Source: Bdellovibrio sp.
GTDB taxonomy: Bacteria; Bdellovibrionota; Bdellovibrionia; Bdellovibrionales; Bdellovibrionaceae
Assembly: GCA_003176075.1 (NCBI GenBank)
Contig: PSRN01000179.1
Span: 1-15,260, forward strand
Length of the DNA: 15,260 nucleotides
Direction: 5' to 3'
How positions within the stretch are numbered: position 1 is the first letter of the stretch; the number at the start of each line of letters is the position of its first letter. A program made the translations under genes and the position numbers. The notes under the pieces were generated by a model. It ran no database searches. It saw only the letters and a list, made by a program, of their open reading frames with translations, and was not told the origin of the DNA. Shown here one piece after another: positions 7,866-15,188 of the stretch.

Positions 7866-9380
7866 ATGAATATGTTCTTTGCGGACAATTCATTGACACT
7901 ACGGTTTAGAGTAGTTCGCGCGCTGGTTGTTGTAATGTCAGTTACCTTTGGTTCTATTTGTCTGGCTCAAACCGCAGTAGTGATTATTGATATGCAGGAT
8001 CACCATTGGGAGCAGGATCACCCTTTGTTTAAGAAAAAAAGGCACATGAAGCCAGAAAACCAAGAAATAATAAAGAAGGTTCAGCGCCGGCAAGTTGAGT
8101 TGATTGAAATGGCCAAGAGATTGCGTTTGCCCATTGTGACCCTAGAATACGTGGATTGTGGCGATACGTGCAAGGCGATCAAAGATGCAATTGGAACTTA
8201 CAGGGATACTAAGCCGCTCGTAAAGACATGGAACGGCATGTTTGATCCCCGGGCCGGAATCGCGGAAGAGCTCGACACTTATCTTAAAAGTCGAAATGTA
8301 TCTCAGCTGATCGTAGGAGGGTGTAATGGAAGGTGGTGTGTCAAAAGCAGCATTGAGGGGGCTCTGGACAAAGGTTATCGCGTATACACCGACGCAGAAG
8401 CCGTCGCTGATTTTTATAACGATGAATTTGAACACCCATATTACTATGAGGAAGGTCAAATTAAAGTTCCCCAAAACAACCAAGGTTTCAATCAATTATC
8501 AAACATAAGAGGTTTGGGTGATCTAAATGCTGATTCAGATCCTTCAAAAATATCGATGAGTCGATTTGGTTCGAGGCTCGCGGCTGCGAATACCATATGG
8601 ACCGGATTTGGGGTCATTGCCGGAAGAATTATCGAAATGAAAAAGGAAGATTTCATAGACCAAGTGGTGCAAAAGACGGCAAATCAAGAATGTCCAATCA
8701 AGTCAATCTTGGGACATACGTTAGGTGAACCCCAACTGTTTGAGCAGCTCCACCAGTATGGATTTGCAGAGAGGGAGAAGATATTACGGGATTGTGAGAA
8801 GAAGGGTTACGACGTTGATTTCACAAATTACTCAGGATTCTTCCGCAATCTATCTCCGATGAAGGACGGGCAAGTAACTTGTAATTCTAACGCAATACAA
8901 ATCCTGGAAAAAGACCAAACGGTGACTCGAATCGTTTTTGGCAGCAACGGAGAAATGATCCGAATTTTCGTTCAAAAGCCGCAATCGGTGGGGCCACAAT
9001 TGGTCCTTTACACGAAAAATAACGAAATTGAGTATCGTGGGGCAAGCAGCGAACATTCCAATGGGAAAGAACCTTTTCTGAACTTTGTTCGTCGGCACAA
9101 CTCTTCTTATTATTGGAATCCCGACGAATACGGCAATTTGGATGGCAAGACGGAGCAAGACACACCCCGAACTCCGTGGGGTCGGTTTGTTCGGTCTGAT
9201 GTCGACCTTAAGCGCTACGGGTTCAACTTGTTGCGAATCAAAATGTTACTATCCACGCAAAAGGATTCCCAATTGACATTTCAAAAGACTTGCCAGTTCT
9301 TGAAAGATCACGCTGTCTGGGCTTATGCCGGGCCTTCCCGTGGGAAGGTACGGGTCGTTAAAGCGTCAGGATTTCGGTGA
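7866..9380 (+). CDS. exported isochorismatase-fold cysteine hydrolase with a unique C-terminal region
   Basis: A 504-aa protein. The start is supported by AGGAAG just upstream of the ATG at 7866. Residues 1-35 are a signal peptide (LRFRVVRALVVVMSVTFGS core, cleavage near CLA|Q). Residues 36-185 are an isochorismatase-like (nicotinamidase/YcaC superfamily) domain: AVVIIDMQ with Asp42, Lys120 in VKTWNGMFD, and Cys158 in GGCNGRWCV would form the Asp-Lys-Cys triad of hydrolases of amides or similar bonds. Most family members are cytosolic and about 180-220 aa; here about 300 further residues follow that I cannot assign, with several Cys residues (in QECPIK, RDCEKK, VTCNS and KTCQFL) that could form disulfides in the periplasm. 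The substrate cannot be inferred. Codon use is AT-richer than in kup upstream, which hints at separate ancestry. It converges with the operon ending at 9397, with only 16 bp between the stops. Confidence 0.85.
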   Translation: MNMFFADNSLTLRFRVVRALVVVMSVTFGSICLAQTAVVIIDMQDHHWEQDHPLFKKKRHMKPENQEIIKKVQRRQVELIEMAKRLRLPIVTLEYVDCGDTCKAIKDAIGTYRDTKPLVKTWNGMFDPRAGIAEELDTYLKSRNVSQLIVGGCNGRWCVKSSIEGALDKGYRVYTDAEAVADFYNDEFEHPYYYEEGQIKVPQNNQGFNQLSNIRGLGDLNADSDPSKISMSRFGSRLAAANTIWTGFGVIAGRIIEMKKEDFIDQVVQKTANQECPIKSILGHTLGEPQLFEQLHQYGFAEREKILRDCEKKGYDVDFTNYSGFFRNLSPMKDGQVTCNSNAIQILEKDQTVTRIVFGSNGEMIRIFVQKPQSVGPQLVLYTKNNEIEYRGASSEHSNGKEPFLNFVRRHNSSYYWNPDEYGNLDGKTEQDTPRTPWGRFVRSDVDLKRYGFNLLRIKMLLSTQKDSQLTFQKTCQFLKDHAVWAYAGPSRGKVRVVKASGFR

Positions 9381-9396
9381 AATTGCCAGTCCTGTT

Positions 9397-11199
9397 CTAC
9401 AACGTCGTACTCGTGAATGAGAACGTCTTCTTCACGTCCGCCGTCCCACCTTTTGGATGAGGAAAGTTCACCTCGTGCAAAATCTTGGTCATGCAGTTGT
9501 GAAGTTCCTTGTTGTTGAGCTGCGATTTCAACACATGCTCATTCGACGAACTGCCGGAGGCGGCGATTGTCCATCCGATCACCACGTTGCCAGCGAGGCC
9601 GGCGTCCTTGAGCAGGGCTTTTTCGTAGCAATATTGAAAGCGGGCCAAAAATTTCGCGAGGGCTTTTTCGATCTCGGATTCGGAAATTTGACCGGGCCCT
9701 GAAATCTCCATTCCATGCCCGCCGTCGAGTCCAAACCCATCCTTGCCTTCCTTGTAGAGCGTTTTCAGCGACACCTTTCCTTGCACATCGTTGAGCCCTT
9801 TGGTCTTGCCGAAGTTAACGTCGCTGTGAACGGTTCGTGCCGAGCGGGTTGTGATAGTTCCGTCCGTCGGCGCGTCGGAGGCCATCTTATCCAAAGTGGC
9901 ATTCTTGCCTTTACTTAAATCTTCCCCGACGACGGCGGCGTTGCCGAATTTTCCCTTTTTGGGGGCGTAGGTTGAGGTATCGACGTTGGGGCGGTTCTTT
10001 GAGCTCGAAAGAAAATTGAGTGACTTCAACATTTGCTGTTGCTGGGCCGCCGCCTCGGCGGCCTTTTGCTGGGCGCGCAGTTGTTCCGGCGTCGGGCCCG
10101 CGGGTTTGGGCGGAGCGGGGGGCGCTTTGGGTGGAGGCGGTTCGGGTTTGGGCAGAGGCTCGGGTTTGGGCTTCGGGCGGGCCACTTTGGGCGCTTTAGG
10201 TTCCTTGGGTGGCTTCTTCTTGACGACCTCTTTCTTCGGTGGTGGAGGCAAAGGGGGCGGCGGTTCCGGCTTTTTTTCTTCGACGACGGGTTTGGGAGTG
10301 GGAGTGGGGATGGGGGTGGGTTTCGGCATCAAGTCCTTTGGCATGGGGACAATGAGCGGTTTTTTAAGTTCCACATTGGTCACCAGGGGTTTTGGCGTCG
10401 ACGGAATCAAGCGATTGGCGATAATCCCCACGATGATCACGAAAAAGGCGAGTGACAGAAAAAGTGAAGTGCTTTTCTGCAGGCGCGCGCGTTCGAACTC
10501 GTCGACCTCGGACTCATCAGTTTCGACGGGCGGCATGGAGTCCGGGGTCGGCGCCATGTTGAAGCGCCACCAGTTGACACCTTGAACGAACATGGCGCGC
10601 ATGAAATCCCCGGAATGAAGCTCGATGGTTTCGTTGGGATGCAGGGTTTTTATCGCGCCCGCGTGTTTCACTTTGAGGTCGCGGTGAATGGAAGTCACTG
10701 AGTAACCGGTGGGTGTCCTGTGATAACGAAAGATCCGCGTGGACCCGATCCTGACGGTGTAATCGTTTCCGACCGGTCGGTAGTGGGCCAGCATGAAACG
10801 CTGACCATGATACATGGTGAGCTGAAGCGGTCCCGACCCTTGAAAGATCGCGTTGTCGAGGCGGGGTACGAAGAGAGGCTTGGGGGGGCGAAGGCGCAAG
10901 AGATCAACAACGAGACTTCGGCGCGGGCCATGGATGTCGGACTCCGGAAGCTGAACGTGAATCCGTTCGCCTTGGGGGGGAATGGGGAACTCGATGACTT
11001 TTCCTTGGGGGCCATCTTTAAAGCGGATTTTGTCGTCCTCGAACTGGACGAACCAGCTGTGTGGAATGTCGATTTCCCGCGGTTCTTCGGATTTCCAAAC
11101 AAACCGCCGGGTGGCCGCGCCGACTTTGGTGGTGACAAGAAAATCTTCCGCGCGCATGTTAACACACCCGTGGCGGCTTCGCCGCCCACGCTCCGTCAC
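9397..11199 (-). CDS. AgmX/PglI-type TonB-like protein with cytoplasmic N-terminal region
   Basis: The 600-aa last gene of the exb operon. A GTG at 11199 overlaps the upstream stop (GTGA); an ATG at codon 15 (11157) is an alternative start. Residues 1-243 are predicted cytoplasmic; the part around 146-215 (VRIGSTRIFRYHR... ending FVQGVNWWRF) has an FHA-like feel, but no diagnostic motif is secure. One membrane segment (244-262, TSLFLSLAFFVIIVGII) leads to a proline/lysine-rich rod (266-371), typical of TonB-like proteins spanning the periplasm, then an Ala/Gln-rich helix. Residues 506-597 match the AgmX/PglI C-terminal domain known from myxobacterial gliding proteins: FQYCYEKALLKDAGLAGNVV, NCM and FPHPKGG, with Cys524 and Cys569 probably bonded. 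The role inferred is to pass force from the ExbB/ExbD stator to an outer-membrane or periplasmic partner. Confidence 0.88.
   Translation of the reverse strand: MTERGRRSRHGCVNMRAEDFLVTTKVGAATRRFVWKSEEPREIDIPHSWFVQFEDDKIRFKDGPQGKVIEFPIPPQGERIHVQLPESDIHGPRRSLVVDLLRLRPPKPLFVPRLDNAIFQGSGPLQLTMYHGQRFMLAHYRPVGNDYTVRIGSTRIFRYHRTPTGYSVTSIHRDLKVKHAGAIKTLHPNETIELHSGDFMRAMFVQGVNWWRFNMAPTPDSMPPVETDESEVDEFERARLQKSTSLFLSLAFFVIIVGIIANRLIPSTPKPLVTNVELKKPLIVPMPKDLMPKPTPIPTPTPKPVVEEKKPEPPPPLPPPPKKEVVKKKPPKEPKAPKVARPKPKPEPLPKPEPPPPKAPPAPPKPAGPTPEQLRAQQKAAEAAAQQQQMLKSLNFLSSSKNRPNVDTSTYAPKKGKFGNAAVVGEDLSKGKNATLDKMASDAPTDGTITTRSARTVHSDVNFGKTKGLNDVQGKVSLKTLYKEGKDGFGLDGGHGMEISGPGQISESEIEKALAKFLARFQYCYEKALLKDAGLAGNVVIGWTIAASGSSSNEHVLKSQLNNKELHNCMTKILHEVNFPHPKGGTADVKKTFSFTSTTL
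10288..10320 (+). other. potential G-quadruplex in the proline-rod coding region
   Basis: Six runs of three or more G with loops of one to three bases lie on the plus strand, which is the template strand of the AgmX-like gene. They arise from Pro/Thr codons (KPTPIPTPTPKP). More G-runs continue at about 10088-10195. Confidence 0.5.
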
Positions 11200-11684
11200 T
11201 CATTGGAAACAACCACCAGTTGCAGATCCACGAATCCCGCTTGCGCGGCTGAGGCCACCACGCGCTTCAAGGTCGAGTAGGGGGTTTTCTGGTCGGCCAT
11301 TACGACCAGAGCCGAGTCCAGATTGGGCTCTGGCATGAGAGTCCGTTGATCCTTGAGAATCTTGAGAACCGAGGGTGAGACGCCGTTGTCGCCCATTTCG
11401 TTGGCGTCAAATTGAAAGCGGTTGAGACGGACAGCCAGTTTTTGGTCGACGAGAACGGTATCCGCGGCGATTTCCACCTTGAGACTCTCTTTGACTTGGC
11501 CTTGGGCTTTTTCAACTTCCGGAAGAGTCATGTGTGCCGTGGGGGCGATATTGGTCATGGAAACCGCGTAGTTCTTGAGAAGAAAAACCAGCAGGATCAT
11601 GAAAATATCGGCCATTGATGTGATCTGAAGAGCAACATCAGTGGGAAGACTTTTTTTCTTTCCAAATGACTTCTTCGCTGCCAC
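11196..11684 (-). CDS. ExbD/TolR-type stator subunit, second copy
   Basis: A 162-aa ExbD/TolR family protein starting at a GTG three bases after the stop of the first exbD. A lysine-rich cytoplasmic tip (1-16) is followed by one membrane helix (about 21-38, ITSMADIFMILLVFLLKN) that carries Asp26, the family's proton-relay aspartate. The periplasmic part (40-162) has the usual beta-alpha layout, with a KTPYSTLKRVVASAAQAGF helix near the end that matches the ExbD/TolR 'Y..l..vl..a...G' pattern. Its stop overlaps the start of the AgmX-like gene. With two different ExbD proteins in one operon, the stator probably holds a heterodimer inside the ExbB ring. Confidence 0.9.
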   Translation of the reverse strand: MAAKKSFGKKKSLPTDVALQITSMADIFMILLVFLLKNYAVSMTNIAPTAHMTLPEVEKAQGQVKESLKVEIAADTVLVDQKLAVRLNRFQFDANEMGDNGVSPSVLKILKDQRTLMPEPNLDSALVVMADQKTPYSTLKRVVASAAQAGFVDLQLVVVSNE

Positions 11685-11687
11685 GAT

Positions 11688-12152
11688 TCATCCCGAAATA
11701 AAAACCTTGGGCATTGTTTTTTTCACCGATTGGATCAACTGAACGATATCCTTGTACACAACCTCCGCATCGGCTGACACGCTGACCTCCTGAAGGGTGG
11801 GCCAGCGGTTTTGAATTTCGCCCAGGCGCTGATTCAACTGGTCGGTGTTCCACCGCCCATTGGTGGCTGCCACCTCAAAGCTGACGTCTTCACTCTTGGC
11901 TCCGCCCCGGACGTGAATGGACAAAAAGCCCGTGCCCTTGGCTTCAATGGACATGATATAAGGCGGAGGTCCGGCGTCAGGGGGAGGCGGATCGCCAGAG
12001 CCAGTGGCCGAAACACCGACGTCCACGGAAGCTAAACTGAGAAAAGAAGCGGTCACCAGGAGATAAGTGATCAGCACCGTGAAGCAATCGATGATGGGCG
12101 CCAGATTCAGATCAACGTCCTGACCTGTGCCTTCACCGACGCTAGCGCTCAT
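11688..12152 (-). CDS. ExbD/TolR-type stator subunit, first copy
   Basis: A 154-aa ExbD/TolR family protein. The ATG overlaps the exbB stop (ATGA at 12149-12152) and has AGGAG six bases upstream inside exbB. A short cytoplasmic tip (1-15) leads to a membrane helix (17-39, NLAPIIDCFTVLITYLLVTAS) with Asp22, the conserved protonatable residue. A proline-rich stretch (GDPPPPDAGPPP, 53-64) then replaces the usual linker, before the periplasmic domain ending in VVYKDIVQLIQSVKKTM, the typical C-terminal helix. It differs clearly in sequence from the next gene, so the pair is not a recent duplication. Confidence 0.9.
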   Translation of the reverse strand: MSASVGEGTGQDVDLNLAPIIDCFTVLITYLLVTASFLSLASVDVGVSATGSGDPPPPDAGPPPYIMSIEAKGTGFLSIHVRGGAKSEDVSFEVAATNGRWNTDQLNQRLGEIQNRWPTLQEVSVSADAEVVYKDIVQLIQSVKKTMPKVFISG

Positions 12153-12856
12153 GATCGTCTCCTGACGAGTTTGGGTCCAGGAAAGGCGTCTTCATCGGCA
12201 CCACCTTGCGTGTCTGAATTTTCGACCGTGAAGTAGCGCTGTTGCATCAGATCGTGGACACGGATCGCCGCTTGTTCAATTTGTCCGACGATCTTGGTGC
12301 TTCGATTAATCAGGATCGCGTAGGCGATCATGCATGGAATGGCCACTCCCAGACCGAGCATCGTCGCGTTCATGGCGGTCGAGATACCTTGCGCCAGAAG
12401 CGCTGACCGTTGCTGGGCGGTCGCCGATCCGACGGCGTTAAATGATTGCACGAGACCGACGATTGTTCCGAGTAGTCCAAAGAGAGTTGAAACGTTGGCG
12501 ATGGTCGCGAGAAAAGCGGTGCGTGCTTGAATTCGTTCCGTCGCTTCGCTGACCGCGATTTGCAAACCGTTTTCAATCAGCTCTTCCGGTTGGTGAGCCC
12601 GCATCAATCCCGCTCTGGCGACCCGAGCGGCCGGCTTGGAACGGTACTGTTCGCAAAGGGCCACCGCCTCCTGAACCCGGTCTCTCATGATCAGCCCGCG
12701 CAGCCGGTCGAAAAAGGGCTCATAATTGTTCATCGGATAATGAACCATCAGGGCCATCGACCGCTCTAGAATGATGACGACGGCGACCGCCGCGCTCAAC
12801 AGAATCGGAAAGACGTGGCCGATGTTTTCGACAACAAACCTGAACATGTCCCCCAT
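12149..12856 (-). CDS. ExbB/TolQ/MotA-family proton channel protein
   Basis: A 235-aa first gene of the operon. The ATG at 12856 has a strong GGGAGG seven bases upstream. Three membrane segments (about 14-31, 117-138 and 163-183) with a cytoplasmic domain between the first two fit ExbB/TolQ. The family core is present: VSTLFGLLGTIVGLVQSFNAVG (122-143) and ATMLGLGVAIPCMIAYAILIN (164-184). At the place of the conserved third-helix glutamate (GIAEAL in ExbB, Glu176 in E. coli by memory) this protein has GISTAM, so a threonine (Thr160). The tail (210-235) is polar and ends RRRS. The protein would form the inner-membrane ring that lets protons through and moves the ExbD pair. Confidence 0.93.
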   Translation of the reverse strand: MGDMFRFVVENIGHVFPILLSAAVAVVIILERSMALMVHYPMNNYEPFFDRLRGLIMRDRVQEAVALCEQYRSKPAARVARAGLMRAHQPEELIENGLQIAVSEATERIQARTAFLATIANVSTLFGLLGTIVGLVQSFNAVGSATAQQRSALLAQGISTAMNATMLGLGVAIPCMIAYAILINRSTKIVGQIEQAAIRVHDLMQQRYFTVENSDTQGGADEDAFPGPKLVRRRS

Positions 12857-12858
12857 GA

Positions 12859-12873
12859 GAGAGCCTCCCTCTC
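12859..12873 (-). promoter_or_regulatory. exbB ribosome site inside a small hairpin loop
   Basis: On the minus strand GAGAG-GGAGG-CTCTC forms a perfect 5-bp stem with most of the Shine-Dalgarno sequence as the loop. The stem is short, and an SD in a loop may be presented rather than hidden. Confidence 0.4.
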
Positions 12874-12879
12874 CAAGTC

Positions 12880-12894
12880 GGTGCCCTTGGCACC
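12880..12894. other. perfect hairpin in the exbB leader
   Basis: GGTGCC and GGCACC with a 3-base loop form a 6-bp perfect stem between the predicted exbB promoter and its ribosome site. No T-run follows on either strand, so it is probably not a terminator for mak; it may stabilise or regulate the leader. Confidence 0.45.
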
Positions 12895-12906
12895 TCCGCA
12901 GAGATC

Positions 12907-12935
12907 AGTATCCGAGGGGCCTCAAATGTTGTCTA
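12907..12935 (-). promoter_or_regulatory. putative promoter of the exbB operon
   Basis: On the minus strand TAGACA (12935-12930) matches the -35 consensus at five of six bases and GATACT (12912-12907) the -10 at four of six, with an ideal 17-bp spacer. Transcription would begin near 12900, giving a leader of about 45 bases. Confidence 0.45.
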
Positions 12936-12970
12936 CGGGACGCGCGAAAACTGGACAGGATCTGTAGCCG

Positions 12971-13891
12971 TCAGACCGAAGCCGGGGCCAGTCCTGCGGC
13001 TGGCCACAGCCAGGCGGCGCCGATCACGCCGCTGGAATCGCCGAACTTTGCCGGTCGGAGTTTCGTCTCGACACTGTCTGAGAAGACGTAGCTGCCCCAA
13101 AGAAGGGGCACCCGAGTGTAGAGTCTTTCCATTTTTGAAAGGCCACCACCCAGGATAATCACATTCGGATCCAGGATATCGATGACACTGGCGAGAGCTC
13201 GGGCGATGCGATCTTCGTAGAGTTGCAAAATTTCTTCAGCGTGGCTGTCCCCTTGTAGTGCCTGTTCGGCGATTTGGGTCGCTGAAAATGCTCTACCGGT
13301 TTTTTCCTGGTAAACTTGTTCGAGACGGGGACCCGCCAAAAAGGCTTCGATGCAACCTGATTTTCCGCAGTAACACCGCGGCCCTGGTCTTTCGTCGTCT
13401 CGGGGCCAAGGCAAGGGATTGTGGCCCCATTCGCCGGCGACTGAATTGATGCCGTTGATGATCTGGCCGTGAACCACTATCCCGCCTCCCACGCCGGTGC
13501 CCAGGATCACTCCAAATACCACTTCTTCTTCAACGCCAGCGCCAGCACAGGCTTCCGACAGGGCAAAGCAGTTGGCGTCGTTGGCGAGACGAACCGGGCG
13601 CCTCAGCGAAGCTTCCAGATCTTGCTTGAGCGGTTTCCCAATCAGGCAAACCGTGTTCGCGTTCTTGACCAAGCCTGTCCTGATTGAAAGAGTACCTGGA
13701 ATTCCGATCCCCACCGAGGCCGTGGAAGCCAACCGACGTTCCGCGGATTCGACCATGGATCGAATATTCGCCAGAATGGCTTGGTAGTCCGTTGCCGGTG
13801 TTGGTTGCCGTTCGCGAAGCAATTGACGTCCGTGGGCGTCGATCGCCACCAGTTCCGTCTTTGTTCCTCCGAGATCAATGCCGATTCTCAT
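12971..13891 (-). CDS. mak: ROK-family fructokinase (Mak-like)
   Basis: A 306-aa ATP-dependent sugar kinase of the ROK family, cytoplasmic, probably phosphorylating fructose or a related hexose. The N-terminal phosphate-binding motif is DLGGTK (6-11), the catalytic Asp is in LANDAN (Asp105), and the ROK zinc/sugar motif reads EWGHNPLPW (154-162) followed by CYCGKSGCIE (173-182), with His157 and Cys173, 175 and 180 as zinc ligands. The C-terminus GDSSGVIGAAWLWP and several inner stretches (VKNAN, RLANDANC, AGEWGHNPLPW) agree closely with E. coli Mak as I recall it, and the length fits (302 aa there). No strong ribosome site precedes the ATG at 13891. It ends 114 bp before exbB on the same strand, but the operon promoter in the gap suggests separate expression. 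Confidence 0.93.
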   Translation of the reverse strand: MRIGIDLGGTKTELVAIDAHGRQLLRERQPTPATDYQAILANIRSMVESAERRLASTASVGIGIPGTLSIRTGLVKNANTVCLIGKPLKQDLEASLRRPVRLANDANCFALSEACAGAGVEEEVVFGVILGTGVGGGIVVHGQIINGINSVAGEWGHNPLPWPRDDERPGPRCYCGKSGCIEAFLAGPRLEQVYQEKTGRAFSATQIAEQALQGDSHAEEILQLYEDRIARALASVIDILDPNVIILGGGLSKMERLYTRVPLLWGSYVFSDSVETKLRPAKFGDSSGVIGAAWLWPAAGLAPASV

Positions 13892-14157
13892 AAAGGTGCC
13901 AGGCCCTGTTTCTTGTCAAATGATGTCATGGTTCAGAATCATAGTTGTCTGGTAAGTAATACGGACTCTCCATCCTTGACAACTGGATATGTTGGGGGTC
14001 TTCGCGTTTGAGCACAAAGCAATCCGAGAAGGTACAAATTAGCGCCTTCCTTTGAATTGGTCGCTTTTGTTTAAGATCAGAATTGGCTCCTTAAAGTGAC
14101 TTGGGCCGCAGCCTAAAATTTTATCCTGTTTCCATTGCTGGTAATCTGTCGGAATAT

Positions 14158-14364
14158 TCACGAACTTTTGCAGGCTACGCTCTTAGGGGAGAAATAGTGA
14201 AATGTGACCACATCACGATTCAGTTCATTCACGAATTGGCCAAAGTAGTTCTCTAATGCCTTCTTAAGATCCTCTTCGCTCGTTGGAAATAAAAAGGAAA
14301 ACAGCGCATATGTCGGCGTCGGAGGGATGAAGAAAAGGAGGCCTAAAAAAAACAAAGTGCGCAT
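14158..14364 (-). CDS. small secreted protein of unknown function
   Basis: A 68-aa ORF. MRTLFFLGLLFFIPPTPTYA is a clear signal peptide with cleavage near TYA|L. The mature part (SEEDLKKALENYFGQFVNELNRDVVTFHYF) is helical and acidic with no known motif. No ribosome site is visible before the ATG, and a CATAAT that could be a -10 box overlaps it, so the true start or the gene itself is not secure. It lies 86 bp downstream of another small secreted protein on the same strand whose product also starts MRTL. Confidence 0.5.
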   Translation of the reverse strand: MRTLFFLGLLFFIPPTPTYALFSFLFPTSEEDLKKALENYFGQFVNELNRDVVTFHYFSPKSVACKSS

Positions 14365-14450
14365 TATGAATAACGGAAATAGGCAATCAATTTGAAGCGC
14401 TCGTCTCCGATTGTTGACATGGCGTGACCCGCAAAAAGTACCTGGAACCT

Positions 14451-14840
14451 TTAGAACTGCGTGGCCAGGATCTCGCTGTTGTAGTCTTTGCGGGGTTTGA
14501 CAAAGTCGACATTCTCTTTGCCATTTTTCAAGACCAACATCATCGACAGAGTCCGCGATTGACCGCGGACCTCAACGGCGCGTTGTTCTCCAGCCATGCC
14601 GGCAAAAGATCCGGTGGCTGCGGATGTGGGCTGTCTCACACTGTGAGATGCGCCAGAGCTTGCCGTTGAACCAGCGACGGACCTTGGTCGTGCCGCGGCC
14701 GCTTGAGTCTGTTTTCTCACATTGCTCCGGCGATTAGAATCGGACCGGGTCCCACGCGCCTGACCGGCCCAGGACTCACTGCAAATGGCTAGGGCGATCA
14801 CCAGAATCGCCAGCTGAAAAACCACCGTCAAAGTTCTCAT
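14451..14840 (-). CDS. small secreted Arg/Ser/Ala-rich protein
   Basis: A 129-aa protein started at the ATG at 14840, which has GGGGGA four bases upstream; the frame is open to a TTG at 14855 but nothing supports that start. Residues 1-25 are a signal peptide (MRTLTVVFQLAILVIALAI core, cleavage near SWA|G). The middle (26-80) is low-complexity and basic (Arg, Ser, Ala, Gln), probably disordered. The last 45 residues are more ordered, with TLSMMLVLKNGKENVDFVKP. No family is recognised. A perfect inverted repeat lies inside it at 14634-14648. Confidence 0.6.
   Translation of the reverse strand: MRTLTVVFQLAILVIALAICSESWAGQARGTRSDSNRRSNVRKQTQAAAARPRSVAGSTASSGASHSVRQPTSAATGSFAGMAGEQRAVEVRGQSRTLSMMLVLKNGKENVDFVKPRKDYNSEILATQF
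14634..14648. repeat. perfect inverted repeat inside a small gene
   Basis: TCTCACA, one base, TGTGAGA: 7-bp arms. It resembles an operator-like palindrome, but it lies within the coding region of the Arg/Ser/Ala-rich secreted protein, and chance is possible. Confidence 0.4.
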
Positions 14841-15188
14841 CGGATCCCCCCACAAACTGCTCCCATTAAAAGACCTCTGATAGAAATGCCTGCAAGATGG
14901 ACGCCACTCAGCCTAATTCAAATCATTGAAATTATTTGCCTTTTGGTGCTTCTTTTGGGGGAATTCAGAAGATCTGTCGAACCTCATTGATTTTGCCAAG
15001 AAGATCGTCGGCTCATTGATTCTCGCCTGTCGCGCTTTGATCCAAAGTGATCAGGTGCGACGGCTCGCCTTAGGGCGTATCCTCGGTTTGACGGGCTGCT
15101 TGCTATCAGCGATGAGGATAATCCCTAATTCATCGGCGGACGTGAACACTCTTTGACAGAACCTTGAGACGACTCTTAACGTTTTGAT
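14841..15188. other. 348-bp stretch without a confident gene
   Basis: Three competing frames occur here. A 34-codon plus-strand ORF (14886-14990) reads like a membrane peptide (SLIQIIEIICLLVLLLG) but has no ribosome site. A longer plus-strand frame (14926-15156) ends NSSADVNTL. On the minus strand a frame open from about 15188 to 15052 contains FTSADELGIILIADSK and ends at a TGA. None has a good start. Near the right end TTGACA at 15153-15158 is a perfect -35 box, but its -10 (TTAACG or TAACGT) is poor; it could serve the gene starting at 15189. Confidence 0.5.

Noticed and set aside
9333..9348. CCTTCCC-GT-GGGAAGG hairpin near the end of the isochorismatase-like gene
   Set aside because: It lies inside the coding sequence 33 bases before the stop and is not followed by a T-run, so it is not a credible terminator.
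9986..10585. 199-codon Gly-rich plus-strand ORF
   Set aside because: It is the antisense reading of the proline-rich rod of the AgmX-like gene; its glycine runs simply mirror proline codons.
13892..14157. Gap between the 68-aa ORF and mak, checked for RNA genes, ORFs and a mak promoter
   Set aside because: It holds a TTGTCA with a badly spaced TATTAC and a 10-bp palindrome TAAAATTTTA at 14114-14123, none strong enough to call.
14362..14391. Possible minus-strand promoter (TTGATT and CATAAT, 16 bp apart) before the 68-aa ORF
   Set aside because: The -10 box overlaps the ATG, so transcription from it would begin after the start codon.
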